The notes: generated from the letters alone by a model not told the origin. Shown: positions 1-12,217, counted from the first letter of the stretch. The stretch is DNA of 64,000 bases from Motacilla alba alba (GCF_015832195.1 NC_052046.1:30470911-30534910); one strand, 5' to 3'. Program-made: numbers and translations.

Positions 1-40
1 CCAACCGACAGTCAACATCATAATGACCTCCAGTGATCAC
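1..40 (-). CDS. TMED7: TMED7 coding exon 2, start only
   Basis: Reverse-strand reading from 40 to 1 gives [13 protein letters not shown] plus one base. This is the conserved GOLD-domain stretch that directly follows KCTLEFQ in TMED7. The acceptor AG is at 42-41. The exon is cut by the window edge and is too short for ORF calling; it was found by reading on from the exon 1 donor. Confidence 0.92.
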   Translation of the reverse strand, partial: MITGGHYDVDCRL

Positions 41-2403
41 CTGGGAACAAAACCAAGAAATCGTCTTTTTTAAAAATACGGACGCACATATCTTTCTTCT
101 AAGAAGGATGGCCTGGCAGATGGAACTGCAAAGCTTTTTGCCTTGACAGGTGTTTTAAAATATAATGCTTTCATTTGAGAATCTTTCAAAGCCAATCTGC
201 AAAATTATTTTCCTATGAACGACACAAAGAAAATAATTAAAAATGCTTTAGGTTCAGCATCTGCAACTGTATTTTCAAACCCTTAGGAGAAAAATTTTAG
301 TTACTTTGTTATTACTAACTGTCCAACAGCAAAGGCTACAGCAGATGTCACTCCATGGGACAGCAAAGACATGACAGACATGAGTCTAACATTTGCTGTA
401 CACTCAAGTCCTCTGTGGAATTAATTCATCCAGCTGAGACTGCTAACATGCAGCAAGACACTTCCTTCCTGTGTGGCAGGGAAAGTGTAACTGCCCTGCT
501 ATAAATCAGCTGCATTAGGCTGCAGGAATGGTGTTTGACCAGTAGAACAGGAATTTCAATCTGTCCCTGTCCTTTCTCCTGTGGGCTGCTGTCAACAGAG
601 TGAGCTCTGGGGGACCTGCTGCCTCCCTTCTGGAAGTTAGACACAGAAGCTCTTCCAAAAACCAGCACATCTGGATAATCCGGATTCTCCAGAAAGACTG
701 ATCGGGAATTTAGGTATTCACAATTTGGTATTCTGATGACTCTTACCATAGCACTTTTATACTTTATCCTTGCTGCACACTTTTTAGTTTTAAGTTAAAG
801 CATGCTGAAGGAGGAAAAGTCTTATTTCATATGTGTGCAGAATCACTGAAATATTTTAGTATCTCTGTATCTGCACTTCAGTCCATATAGCAATGTTTAA
901 ATGCTCATCAGTTTATTGAAGTACCAGGCTATTAAAATGATTACATTAGTGGTACAACTGAAATAAAAACAGACTGGAACAGCAGCTCCTCCACAAAGGC
1001 AAAGTTTTAAAAGTATTCAGATGGCAAGCAATAACACAGCTCTTCATTTTTGAAATATGATCTACAATTTGATAAGGGTGTGCTTTTTCATGGAAGTCAC
1101 TTGCATTCAGTTGTGTAGGCACCCTGAAAATATCGGTTTACATAGAAGTACTAAAGACTGCCCAGAATTTTAAAGTTCCCCTAGGATTCCTTGCCACAGA
1201 ACTTGCTTGTGCCTCCTGTTGACCCTTGAGACATACTGCCAAAGGACATTCACACAGCACTTCAAGCTGACAGTGGCTGGTTAAATCCAGACTTTTCTTT
1301 TAGCAGTGCTAATCCTGTTCTGGTCACCAATAAAAGTGGCAACAGCATGCTAAACTATCCAGTGATACCCACTTCAAAACTGCAGGGTAAAGTACTGCAC
1401 AGAAACGACTGTATGGAAGAAACAGTCAGAGACAAGAAATATTTGGGTAGAGAAAAAGACGTCCAGGACCTAGACCACACAGGACAGAGTAACAAGGACT
1501 GACATGTGGCAGCAACATTCCCCAAATATACTTGAGATGGGACAGCAACTGAGAAACTAGAAAGCACAGGACTTCAGCAAGAAAAGTCAGCTCATAAAAG
1601 TTACACAATCCTTTCAAAAGCCCCCAAAGATAACTGTGATTTTTGTCAGCGAGCATTAGTTTTCTCTCATCCTGCTGCTGTACTATCAATGAGTTCATCT
1701 ACTGAAGTGACAGACTAAAAAGTTCCAGCCTGGCTGATATACTCAGAGGCACCAAAACAGTGAAGCGGTACCACATCTTTCTCCTATCACCCTTACATAC
1801 CATTTAGTATGTAAGCAAACCTGAACTGTACTCTGAAATACGAAATACTATCTTTTAAGATGTACTGTGCTCATCCTGTTAATGCTCCACAAACCACAAG
1901 GAAATTACATCTGCGGTAAACCGACTTGTTGGTCAGGTGTGCTTTAGGTACTCTCTACGCTGTTCAGGTGGGGCACTACATGGCAGCCACCAGGTTACAG
2001 ACACTGCCAGTTTTCAGGGCTAATTCTCTGTCCCACTCAGCCCTGCACTGCACACCCAGCCGCTCCTGCAGAGTCTTCCTTAGTTTTCCTGAAAACCTCT
2101 CATTGGATTCAGCCGCTACTCCCTCGCCAGGCGCTGCTCCCAAATACTCCCGACAGGAAGGAAGCCAAGGGAGAGCCGCCGGCAGAGGCCTGGGCTTAGT
2201 GCTCGGGGCCGCGGCGGCTCCTCCCGCCGGGGTACCTGGAACTCGAGGGTGCACTTGGTGCCCTGGGCGATCTCCTCGTAGAAGCACTGCTTGGCGTTGT
2301 CAGGCAGCTCGAACGTGATCTCGGAGGCCCGCGCCGTGCAGGCCGCCAGCGCCCACAGCAGCAGCAAGGGCGGCAGCGGCCCCCGGGAGCCCCGCGGCGG
2401 CAT
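1..2403 (-). CDS. TMED7: TMED7, transmembrane emp24 (p24) trafficking protein 7, 5' part only
   Basis: Type I membrane protein of the p24 family, which cycles between ER and Golgi in COPI/COPII vesicles and helps select cargo. Two coding pieces are visible on the minus strand: exon 1 (2403 down to 2236) and the first 40 bases of exon 2 (40 down to 1). Joined, they give a signal peptide (about residues 1-26, Leu-rich core ending ARA), then [14 protein letters not shown], then the start of the GOLD domain including GGHYDVDC. The text [17 protein letters not shown] with KCTLEFQ and [11 protein letters not shown] fits TMED7 better than TMED3, whose matching stretch I recall as QGVKFSLDYQ. The splice phase is 0 and the sites are CAG|GTACCC and TTCCCAG|GTG. 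The rest of the GOLD domain, the coiled coil, the membrane segment and the tail lie beyond position 1. It is the first of three minus-strand genes here, as in the human order. Confidence 0.93.
41..2235 (-). other. TMED7: TMED7 intron 1
   Basis: 2195 bases between the phase-0 donor and acceptor. AT-rich apart from the last roughly 100 bases next to exon 1, which belong to the CpG island. I see no repeat family, RNA gene or conserved coding piece in it; the open frames inside are short and look random. Confidence 0.85.
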
Positions 2404-2700
2404 CGCCCGGCGCAGAGAGAGGCGAGGAGGGGGTGGAGGGGCTCGGGGTGGCCGGGGCTGCGGGGCTGCGAGGCTGCGGGCGGGACGCGGCGTGGCCGAG
2501 AGGACGAGCGGCGGCACCCGGAACCGCCCGCACCTTCCCGGAGCGCTTCCGGGACGTGTGTCCGGCGGGGAAGGGGCGGGGAAGCGGCGGTCGTGGCCTC
2601 GCCCCTTACCCTCGTGGTGCCGCGACTGCGGATTCGGTGTCCGCTCAGCGCCGTTACCCACAGATTGAGTTTTTCAGGGTCCCCCTAGGCCCTCCAGCTG
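2150..2700 (-). promoter_or_regulatory. TMED7: CpG-island promoter of TMED7
   Basis: A sharp rise in G+C and CpG density covers exon 1 and the 5' flank. No TATA box is evident. At 2535-2554 two ETS-like half sites face each other (TCCCGGA at 2536-2542 and TCCGGGA at 2548-2554), a 7-bp inverted repeat with a 5-bp spacer. A dispersed-initiation housekeeping promoter is the likely reading; the exact start site cannot be seen. Confidence 0.75.
2236..2403 (-). CDS. TMED7: TMED7 coding exon 1
   Basis: 168 bases, 56 codons. The start is the ATG at 2403-2401, chosen because it is followed at once by a signal peptide (MPPRG, then a [11 protein letters not shown] core) and the conserved mature N-terminus. 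The donor is CAG|GTACCC with GT at 2235-2234, leaving phase 0. An in-frame ATG-less extension upstream is GC-rich and not conserved-looking, so a longer start is unlikely. Confidence 0.93.
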
Positions 2701-2904
2701 GAAATGGCGGGCTCCTGTGGCCGAGCGCATGCAGAGAGCGACCTCCGTGCTCTCCGAGGAGTCTGAAGAGTTCTGCTGTGCACATCCTTGAACGTTCATT
2801 GCAGAGTGAGTAAGAGGTGACTGAATAAACAGAGGTATAAAACGTCGATTAAAGTGTTCACGCTGATTGCAGGAATGTCGACTTTCAAGTTCCACTCCAG
2901 TCAG

Positions 2905-3336
2905 TCACGGAGTCGTAGAATGTTAAAAGTTGGAAATCTTAGTGAGTCCTAACCCACCTGCCATAGGCAGAGACACTTCCCACTAGATCGGGTTGTTCAG
3001 TGTCCCATCTGGCCTTGAACACTGCCAGGTTTGGAGTATTCCCAGCCTCCTCGGGCACTGTTCCAGTGTCTCACTGCCCTCACTGTAAAGATTTTTTTCC
3101 TTATGTCTAACCTAGGTTTCCCTTCTTTCGGTTAGTATCCATTATTTCTTGTCCTACCACTACGGATCTTGATGAAGAGTTCCTCTCCAGCTTCCCTGTA
3201 GGCCCCCTTCATGTACTGCTAGGTTGCTAGGAGGTCTGCACACAACCTTCCCTTCTCTAGCCCCAGCACTCTTAGCCTTCTCAGTTATTTCTAGCCCAAA
3301 CACTCTCAGCCTTCTCAGTTATTTTTACAAACTAAA
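2905..3336 (-). mobile_element. CR1 LINE 3'-end fragment
   Basis: On the plus strand it opens with a degraded form of the CR1 tail complement (GAGTCGTAGAATG), then the CR1 3'-region complement: GCCATAGGCAGAGACACTTC, a CTTGAACACTG block, TCACTGTAAAGATTTTTTTCC and CTTCCCTGTAGGCCCCCTTC. The element is therefore inverted and 5'-truncated, as is usual for CR1. Its inner end carries a local duplication with a 34-base period (copies starting at 3267 and 3301) that runs into the TA repeat. Confidence 0.85.
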
Positions 3337-3339
3337 ATA

Positions 3340-3406
<67 letters not shown>
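3337..3406. repeat. (TA)n microsatellite
   Basis: An AT dinucleotide tract, uninterrupted from about 3349 to 3405 and preceded by ATATATGTGT. It abuts the truncated end of the CR1 fragment. Copy number in the assembly may be unreliable. Confidence 0.97.
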
Positions 3407-3408
<2 letters not shown>

Positions 3409-6400
3409 TCCATTCTTACTATATTAAGTTCTGTGGCAAATCAGGCAGAGTAGGAAGAGGAAAACTCAGGTCAGACTTCCCAGGCAGGAGCATGAGCTTG
3501 TAATGCAGTGGTCTGGTCACCCATTGTGCTCCTCTGGAAGAGGGGCTGAACCTGCATGAAGTACCTGTTGCCAAAAGAGGCACCACATTGGGGTGATACT
3601 GTATAATCCTCTAGCCTTGGAGAGAAGTCCTGTGCTAGCTTGTGAAAGGTATGATTTTCATCTTCGCCACGGCGTAAGAAACTTGGGCATCAGTTTAAGG
3701 ACTGGATTTCATAGGGCAGAGGTACCCAAAATTCATGTGTGGAAGGCTCTGATAGATATGCAGGTGTGGATTATAGTGACACGGCAGATGCTTTACCAAG
3801 TACCTACCTAACAGCTGAGCCAGACATTATCCACTTACAGTTAATCCTCAGATGTTTGCTGCTTTCATTTAAACACACTGTTTTATTTAAGGTGGCACTT
3901 AAATGTTGGCTGATAGCTGAGATGGTTCAAAAGCAGGTTATAAATCTGGGCCATATGATGCAGCTGTAGTCATTTTAATTAAATGAGTGACCAAAGACTT
4001 GCAGGAACTGAATCAACTAATCACCTTCTCCTTCATGTGGCAAGAAATACATTTCAGGAAGTCTTCTTCTGTGATTTTTCTCAGCAACTGAAGTGATCAT
4101 GTTCAGGTTACAGTTTCCTAGTTTATTCTTTCCAGCCATTTTCTGAAAGTTTCACTGAATGGGCAAAACAAAGCTTACCTAAGAAATGATGTTTGGAATC
4201 CGACCACCAAATAATCAACAACACAGAAAGGGAGAGATACAGAGCAGGCAAGAAAGGAGTCTGCTGACACCTGCAGAATAAGCAGAAACCCAGAAGATGT
4301 TCCAATCCCCAAAATAAATCTGCAAGAGCAGATTGTTTGATTGAGCAGTTGATTACATCAACTTCTATTTGGATTGGGGTCAGAGATTATAAATCATCAA
4401 CAGAGTGAAGAAGGCAAACTGCATCCAAGAAGCTCTCCAGCTGGTCTCCTTAACCCTGGTGGCTCCTTATTACACCACCACCAGGCAGAGCTGTCAGCAC
4501 TAACTGCATAGCATCAGCTCCACTTTGTGGTGTGCTTGCAGCTCATCTGGTGTAGATTTGTTAAGGACTAGTTGTTTTACATATGTAGCAATCATGATAG
4601 TAATTGAGAACTAGTTACTAGCATTGTGAACTGCTTATGAATTTCAGTAATTCTTTAGCAGCTTGAAACTGAAATAAGTTCAATAAATATAATAATAAGT
4701 TTAAAAATGTATTTTAGAGGGAATAATATGAAGAGTTTTCCTTTCCTACTGGACAATCTGTTTAAGCAGGGTGAGAATCAGTTTCAGATGCTCTCAGCAT
4801 AATTCTTCCCTGAGAGAAAAAACTTTATAGTTTTTTCCCCCTCTATTATGACAGAATATTTTCAAGCAGAAGTCTGTATTACAACTTCCCCCATACATGC
4901 ATGCATAGCTACATGACTTTATTAAGGATCCTTTTTACCTTACATGCAAAGACAAAGACTTGGGAAAAAAAAACAAGGATTCATTTTATTTTTACATTGG
5001 TTTGATTTTTTAGTCTATGTTGCCTCTTTCTGTATGTGGAAAATGAAAATTGACAAATGGCACGTGTTTTTTTGTGCAGACAGTTAAAACATGCTTTCCT
5101 GAAGACTGCTAATGAACCGTAATTGTACAAGCAAGCCTCATTCCTTCAGAAGGGAAACCACTGCAGAAAGAACTGAGAAATCTCCAAAATACAGGATATT
5201 CAGGTCTTAATGTTTCTTCTCAGCTTAGTAGCTGAGTCAAGGTTCTCTCCTGAGGTAGAGATCTTTTACCTGTGTTAGAGGTTGTAGATATGGATGAAAT
5301 TGCAGACTTACAAAATAAGGTCTTACGACTGAAGTAACAGTTCCTGTTATTTAAATAGTGGAACAGGAAAAAAGCCTGCTCTTCACCTTTACAGTCCTTT
5401 AATATCTTTCCAGAAATCTGCGTGTAACAGTTAAAAAAACTCCACTTTGTTGTTTTAATTTAGTTCTTATTTAAAGCATATTCCACAGTATGCTTTATCT
5501 TGCTGCTCAAACTACCTAAAATAGTAGTTTCCCCATTTTAAGTATCTCTGCTTTAAAAGCCTTTTCTTTGGGCTTGCTTTGGCAGATTTTATATAAATAA
5601 TAGACCTTGATGTCAAGATAATTAATTCCTCTTTACTTTCCAATATAGTGCTTAGTTTTGGGTAGGCTAAAATTACTAAAATAAACCAGACAGGCTAAAA
5701 TACAGATTAATCTTTCTTTTCACTGGCCTTCGTACTTTAAAAAGTGGCATTGAATAACTCTGGCACTTGCAAAGAGCACTTGAAGTGCAGTCAAGTATAC
5801 TAACACATTTTCATCACACCGTTTCAGTGTGATTTGTGCAAACTCATGCTGTGGAGGAAAAAGTCAGTGGACCTTAAAACTGCTTGAATTTATCCTTTTT
5901 TTCAAGGTTCAGTGCATTTTCTAACCTCTGTTCTCATGTTTCCAAAACTGCAGTGAACAAGAAATGAGCTCCTTTGTGTCTAAAAAGTCAGCATGCTACT
6001 GGCTGTGTTTGTGTTAGTTGATTACATAAAAGCCCAAACACCTTCATACAAAATACACCAGGAAAATAACAAATCCAAATAAATGTTTAAGATGAAAACC
6101 GAATTTAGATGCACCCAAAGTTTAGCATTTACTGTCTTTCCACATCTACAGCTTCACAGAGGAACAGGCTGACAGCTGCTGCTGTGCAAGGAGTTGGAAC
6201 AAGGGAGAACATTGGGAAAGGTGTGACCCCTCTTATGATCTGAAATACGTCACATGCACTCTTGCAGAGTCCTGAGTTATTGACAACAGCAATTTGTGAA
6301 CCTGTATTCCTATAAACATGAATATCAAGAAATCAAAGGACGGTCAAAGGACAAAGTCCTTTGATTTTTAATCTCTTTTAAAAATATGTTTGTATGTAAT

Positions 6401-6636
6401 AAGGTCTAATGGACTAGAATTTGTTTCAAAATGTCCATTCCATGGTGATTTATTATTTCTTTGTTTCTTTTTTTTCTTTTCAGATAAGGTAGGGAACTCA
6501 ACATGATTGCAAATGTCTGCGGAAAAAGTTTTTACTTAGGGGTCCAAGGCTAGACCTGTGGAGACACGGACCTGCTGCTCTTTTTGTGACACACAAGAGG
6601 GAGCTCTTGGGCACCACAATTTACATGGAACCATCG
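3407..6636. other. Intergenic, no gene recognised
   Basis: AT-rich single-copy-looking sequence between two CR1 fragments. The few open frames are under 80 codons without any recognisable family. I see no tRNA, LTR or LINE text. Confidence 0.7.
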
Positions 6637-6905
6637 CATCATAGAATGGTTGGGGTTGGAAGGCACGTTAGAACGACTTCTAGTCCACGCCCCTGCGATG
6701 AGCAGGGACATCTTCGATTAAATCAGGTTGCTCAGAGCACCATCCGACCTGACCTTGAGTGTTTTCCCGGGTGAGGCATTTACCACCTTTCTGAGCAAGC
6801 TGTGCCAGTGTTTGACCACCCTCATGGTGAAAATCTTCTTCCTTAAATAGTCTAAACCATTTTCAATTTAAAATCATTACCCCTTTAGTTCCCTCTTCTC
6901 TGTTT
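6637..6905 (-). mobile_element. CR1 LINE 3'-end fragment
   Basis: The plus strand starts with ATCATAGAATGGTTGGGGTT and continues with the CR1 complement, including GAGCAGGGACATCTTC, AATCAGGTTGCTCAGAGC and CTTCTTCCTTAAATAGTC. Inverted orientation, 5'-truncated, moderately diverged. Confidence 0.87.
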
Positions 6906-7784
6906 TTGTTCAAAGTATATTCAGTACCTAAGGTTTTCTTCCTTTTAAACTGATTTTTTCAATTCCATGATAAATGGATATCAGAAAGCTAAAAATATTT
7001 AAGTAAATAGTGGCAATTATGGCCAAACATATTGTAGGCATAGTTCAACAGAATCATCCAAGGCCTACGCCTTGTTTAGGCTCACAGTTCAGCAGTGAAA
7101 CCCACACATCCATTTATGTACAAGCAGTCTGTGTGTATAACCTACAGAGATCTCCAGCAATGAGGCTTACAAGCACCCATCTTCTGAGCAGGGAGGGAGC
7201 TGCAAAAGTTGCTCCATGGAAAATGAAAAAATGTTGCCCCATGGGAAATGTCTGACGTTTCTCTGTCCTGGCATCAGTGGCAGATGTGACCTGCTCTCAG
7301 CAATCTCTGGCTGACATTAACAGTTCCCAGTCTTCTCGAGGGACAGGTGCCTTCCCCAGCTCTGTTACACAGCATGTACTGCTAGGGTATGACAGTAGGA
7401 CCATCTCCAATTATTTTAGTTTCATTAGGACTTGGAGTGCTCAGGATGTGTGAAAGATCAATTCCTGTTAGTCCAAACCTGGTCTTCAGTGGACAGTGTG
7501 AAGGGAAGGGATCTGGGGAAGGGCTGAAAAACTAAGGAAGAGAGAGGCAATGAAAGGCTGGCTGCAGTGAATTAGATAGGAACTCCAAAGCATGCCCTGG
7601 CCAGATTTTAAATGAAGCATTTTAAGATTCCTTCCCAAAGGACTCCTCTCAGTGGCTCACCTTTTGTTTAGATTCACTTAGACTTGTAACACTTTATAAA
7701 ACATTCATGCTGATTTTTTCTGGGAGTAAATTTTCTTCACGGTTGCTAGTATGGAGCTGGGTTTTGGATTTGTCCCGAAAACTG
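6906..7784. other. Intergenic, no gene recognised
   Basis: Unique-looking sequence between a CR1 fragment and the LTR at 7785. No coding, RNA or repeat signature recognised. Confidence 0.65.
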
Positions 7785-8282
7785 TGTTGATAACTCAGGG
7801 TGTTCTCCTTGCTGAGCAGTGTTTATGCAGAACCAAGGCCTTTTCTGCTCCTCACCTCACCCCAGCAGTGAGTGGGCTGGGATTCACAAGAATCTAAGAA
7901 GGGGATGCAGCTGGGACAGCTTTCCCCAACTGACCAAAGGTACCTTATGATGTCATGCTCAGCATATAAAGTTGAGGGAAGACAAAGAAAGAGAAAAAAT
8001 GGAAGGTTCAGCGAGATGTTATTCATATTCTCCAGTCACTCTGCATGATAAAGCCTGGCTTTCCTGGAGATGGCTGAACACCTGCCTGTTCCTGGGAAGG
8101 AGTGAATTATTTCCTTGTTTCACTTTGCGTGCATGTGTGGCTTTTGCTTTGCCTATTAAACTGTTTTTATCTCAAGCCACGAGTTTTCTCACTTTTACCC
8201 CTCTGATTTCCCTTATCCCACTAGGGGTAATGAGTGAGCAGCTGCATGGGGCTGAGCCACCAGCTGGGGTTAAACCATGATA
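7785..8282 (+). mobile_element. Solo LTR of an avian endogenous retrovirus (ERVL-like), plus orientation
   Basis: The text matches an LTR family common in neoavian genomes as I remember it. It begins TGTTGATAAC, has a TATA box TATAAAG at 7965-7971 after a TGATGTCATGCTCAGCA block, a CTTTCCTGGAGATGGCTGAA block, the poly(A) signal ATTAAA at 8155-8160, CACGAGTTTTCTCACTTTTA, and a decayed end (CCATGATA where CA would be expected). About 498 bp. Neither internal retroviral sequence nor a second LTR is nearby. No matching target duplication is seen, so this is an old insertion. Assignment to class III (ERVL) is from memory. Confidence 0.8.
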
Positions 8283-8469
8283 ATGCTTAATTACTTACTG
8301 CCTTTACAACTATATGTAATCGGTCTAATAAAATACATCATTCTCCCTACAGAAACAGTTTGAAAGTATTAGAAATTTTGTGGCTTCGTAATAGTTGACA
8401 CATTTTAAAAGACCAAAACCAATAAAAATTCTCTGTACTTTATATATTCCTCTTTAAAAAGGGACAGGC

Positions 8470-10812
8470 AGGGGAAATGAGGAGGGTATGTTGCTTTCTA
8501 TGTCAATGATAAGCTCAGAGTGCATGGAGTTCTGCGTGGGGATGGATGATGGGCCAGGATTAAAGGAATGGCAGGGACAGGGGACATGAGTCATCTACAG
8601 GTATGTAGGAACTACCTCATGTTCACAGGCCCTGGTCCTCATGGGGGACTTCAACCACCCTATTATCTGTTGGGAGGACAATACAGCAGGGCATTAAGCA
8701 TGGAGTTTCCTGCAATGCCTTGATGGTAACTTCCTTCTCCAAGTGATAGAGAAGCCAACAAGGAGAGGTGCTCTGCTGGACCTTGTTCTCACCAAGAAGG
8801 AGAGGCTGGGGCAGGATGTGAAGCTCAAGGACAGCCTGGGCTGCTGTGACCATGAAATGATGGTGTTTGAGATCCTTAGGGCAGTGAGGAGGGGCAAAGC
8901 AAGCCCTGGACTTCAGAGCAGCTGTCTTGGCCTAGAGAGATCTAGGTAGAGTAGCTTGGTAGAGTGCCATGGGATAAAGCCCTGCAGGGAAGAAGACCCC
9001 AGGCAAGCAGGGTAATGTTCAAGGAGTACCTCTTTCAGGCTCAGGAGCCTCCCAATGAAGAGGAAGCCAAGGGAAAACCTGAGGAGGTGTGCAAAGATGA
9101 ATATGGAGCTGCTGGACACATTCAAACACAAAAAGGAAGCCTACAGAGGCTTGGAGCAAGGACAAGTAGCCTGGGAGGAATATGGAGAATATTGAATATT
9201 GAATACCCAGGGATTAGATTAGGGAAACTAAATCACTGATAGAATTAGACCTGACCAGGAACATCAAGGCCAGCAGGAAAAGCTTCCATAGGTACACTGG
9301 TGATGAAGGAAGACTAGGAAAAATGTGAGCTCTTTCAAATGGGTATAGGAGACTTGGGTACTTAGGGCTATAACCCTGAGATACTCAATTACTTTTTTGT
9401 CTCTTTCTTTACCAGTTGGTTCTCCAGTCACACCATCCAAATTGCAGAAGGTGAAGGCAGGGATTGAGAGAATGAAGAGCCACCTGCTGTAGGTCAAGTT
9501 CAAGGATATCTGAGAAACCTGAAGGTGCACAAATCGATGGGACCCAGCAAGATTCTTGTGTGGGTCCTGAGTGAACTGGTGAAGGAAGTAGCTAAGTCAC
9601 TATCTATCATACTTTAGAAGTCATGGCAGTCCAGTGAAGTTCCCACTGACTGGAAAAGGGAAAACATAATCCATATTTTTAAAAAGAGAAATAAGGAAGG
9701 AAGATCCAGGGAACTACAAAACAGTCACCTCAGAGCTTGGCAAAACTATGGAGCCAAACCTTCTGGTAACTAAGAAATGTGGAAAATACGAAGATAATTG
9801 GTGACAAACTTCACTAAAGGCAAATCATGCCTGACAAATTTGGTGGCCTTCTATGACAGGATACAGAGGTAATGGATAAGGGAAGAGTGACTGGCCTCAT
9901 CTAACTGGATTTGTGGGAAGTATTTGACACTGTCCCACACAACATCCTTGTCTCTAAACTGGAGAGACATGGATTTGGCATCTGAACCTCTTGAAGGATG
10001 AGGAGATGACTGTATGGTTGCGCTCAGTTCCAGTCAACAGCTCGATGTCCAGGTGGAGACCATTGACAAATTACGTTCATCAGGGAAGCTTGGGACCAGC
10101 ACTATGTAATATTTTTGTTGGTGACAACTGACAGTGGGGTTAAGAGCACCCTCAGCAAGTTTGCTGATAATACCAGGCTGTGTGGAGCAGCTGACACAGT
10201 GGAGGAAAGGGATGCCATGCAGGGGCCCTAGATGGGCTGGAGAAGTTGGACCATGAGAACATCATGAAGTTCAGTAAGGCCATATGCAATATCCTGTATC
10301 TGTGTCAGGACAATACCAAGCACAAGTACTGGCTGGGTAGGGAATGAATTGAGAATAGCCCTGGGGTGAAGGTCTTGGGAGGTTGTTGGTGGGCAAGAAG
10401 CAATGTGCACTTGCAGCTCAACCCTAAGCCTCAACCTGGAGAAGAGAAGGCTCCAAGACAATTTTCTAATGGCCTTTCAGTGTCTGAGGAGGTCTGCAAG
10501 AGAGCTGGAGAGGGAGTTTCAAAAAGGGCATGTAGTGATGGGACAAGAGGGAATGCCTTTAAACTAAAATTAATATGTTAATATTTGATATTGGGAAGAA
10601 ATTCTTTACTTTGAGGGTGATGAGACACTGAAACAGATTTCCTAAGGAAGCTCTGGATTCCAGAGCCCTGAAAGTCCTTGAGGCCAGTTTGGACGGGGCT
10701 TGAGGAAGGTTTTGAGGATGGTGCTTAGTGGAAGGATTTTCTTCCCATGATAGGGAGGCTAGTACATGGTGATCTTCAATAGCCCTTCCAGCTGAAACCA
10801 TTCTATAATTCA
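8470..10812 (+). mobile_element. Long CR1 LINE copy, ORF2 remnant plus 3' end, internally deleted
   Basis: A colinear, decayed CR1 second reading frame on the plus strand. The endonuclease region shows MGDFNHPIICWED from 8641, then PTRRGALLDLVLT near 8750 and LGCCDHEM near 8840. Reverse-transcriptase blocks follow: SCLTNLVAF near 9830, a VFDTVPHNIL-like stretch near 9918-9945, and LSKFADN at 10151-10171. The 3' part (AAGAAATTCTTTACTTTGAG, then CCCTTCCAGCTGAAACCATT) ends at about 10812. It is 5'-truncated, has many stops and frameshifts, and the catalytic FADD box reads FADN. The text jumps near 10415-10435 from the late RT region to the 3' non-coding part, so a few hundred bases are deleted. 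It is a dead copy. Confidence 0.93.
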
Positions 10813-12217
10813 GTTTTTCTTTTCTGTAATATAGCTGAATGGTTCTTCAGCTGGAGTTTTGTTTTATGGAGTTTTTTTCACTTATTCTCTATGTTTTGCT
10901 GGTTTTAAGGTATTTGAGATATTGGTACATCCATGTATTCTTACAGATAATAGGAGCATTCGGAGAAGCAATATATTGTCATTGTGTTTAAAAAGTAGGA
11001 GTTCAAGCCTGCATGTGACAATTTGTAACAGATTAAGTCCAGGCAAAGATCAAACATTAAACGATTTCAGGATGAAAACTGCATTTAGCAGTATGGAGAG
11101 GGAGAGGAAGAAGCAGAAGAGGGATTTCTTGAGGTAGAATGAGGATGGGGGAAATAGGATTAAGGGGGAAAAGCAAGCCTCTTAGGTGGGATTAAAAATA
11201 ACAACAACAAAGCTGTTACCCAGGAGCTTGTAGCTGTTTTAAAATTGCTGTGTACAGAAGGAGAGAGGTGAACGTGGATTTTGGGACTTGGAGTTAAAAG
11301 AAGAAACATGGGAACTATTTATAGTCCTCAATCCTCTCTTTTTAGCTGGAAAAGAAGTAAGTAAAGGACCTATAAAGTGTATGTTGCAGCAAAAGGCACA
11401 TACAGTTTTTGTATGATTCACCAAGGCATTCAGCAAAAGTAGCTGTCAGGTAAAGGCTGGCTAGAAATGCTTTAAACTTGGGTGAGAGGTGATGATAACT
11501 TCTAACAGACAGACAGGAGTGGTTGTCTACCATTGTCCCTAATAAAATGAAAGAGGGATACTCCTTCAACAATTACACAAAATGCTCTGTGAACATTGTG
11601 CTGATATAAGTGCACCCAAAAAATTATATTGCTAAAGAGTGTCTCAGTTTGTAGACTTATGCAAAGACATTGCAGATACTGGATTCTGGAAGTTGCACCA
11701 AGAGAAGTGGAAAAGGATTATTAAAACCCATAAAACTGTTTGGCCTCTTGCATGTCCACAAAAAGATGAGGAACATGCAGACTATTTTAGAACACAGAGC
11801 ACCCTTGGATTTCACGTGATGAAATTATGGCTTTGACAAAAAATGAGCTGTTGAATAATTTCCTTTTTCAGAAAGAAAAATTTCATGTGTAGACACCATT
11901 TTTCTCACCAATTTGTACAGGGGAAAAGAATTATTATTTTTAGACAAGAAGTAAAATAATGCAGTATGCCTCCCTGATTTATTCTGTAATTTGATCACAT
12001 AAAGACATAGAGGTATAGAAACCTAACGGTTTCTTAGGTTAGAAACCTAGCCTAAGAGTAATTTCATCTGCATCCAAATCTAAAGCCTAATTTCATGTAA
12101 ATTTCAAAGAATATGCTAGCACAAAGCTGATAATAAAGATCCTCTGCACAGAACACAGTCTTTCAGAAAATGCTTCTCTGAACCACAGATTGAATCTGAC
12201 AGGAAGCCTCTAGGAAG
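10813..12217. other. Intergenic, no gene recognised
   Basis: AT-rich DNA downstream of the long CR1. An imperfect set of repeated AAACCTAA/TTAGGTT words lies at about 12015-12055. No gene or further mobile element recognised. Confidence 0.65.

Noticed and set aside
8743..9239. Open frames that look like endonuclease or reverse-transcriptase genes
   Set aside because: They are frameshifted pieces of one decayed CR1 copy, not host genes.
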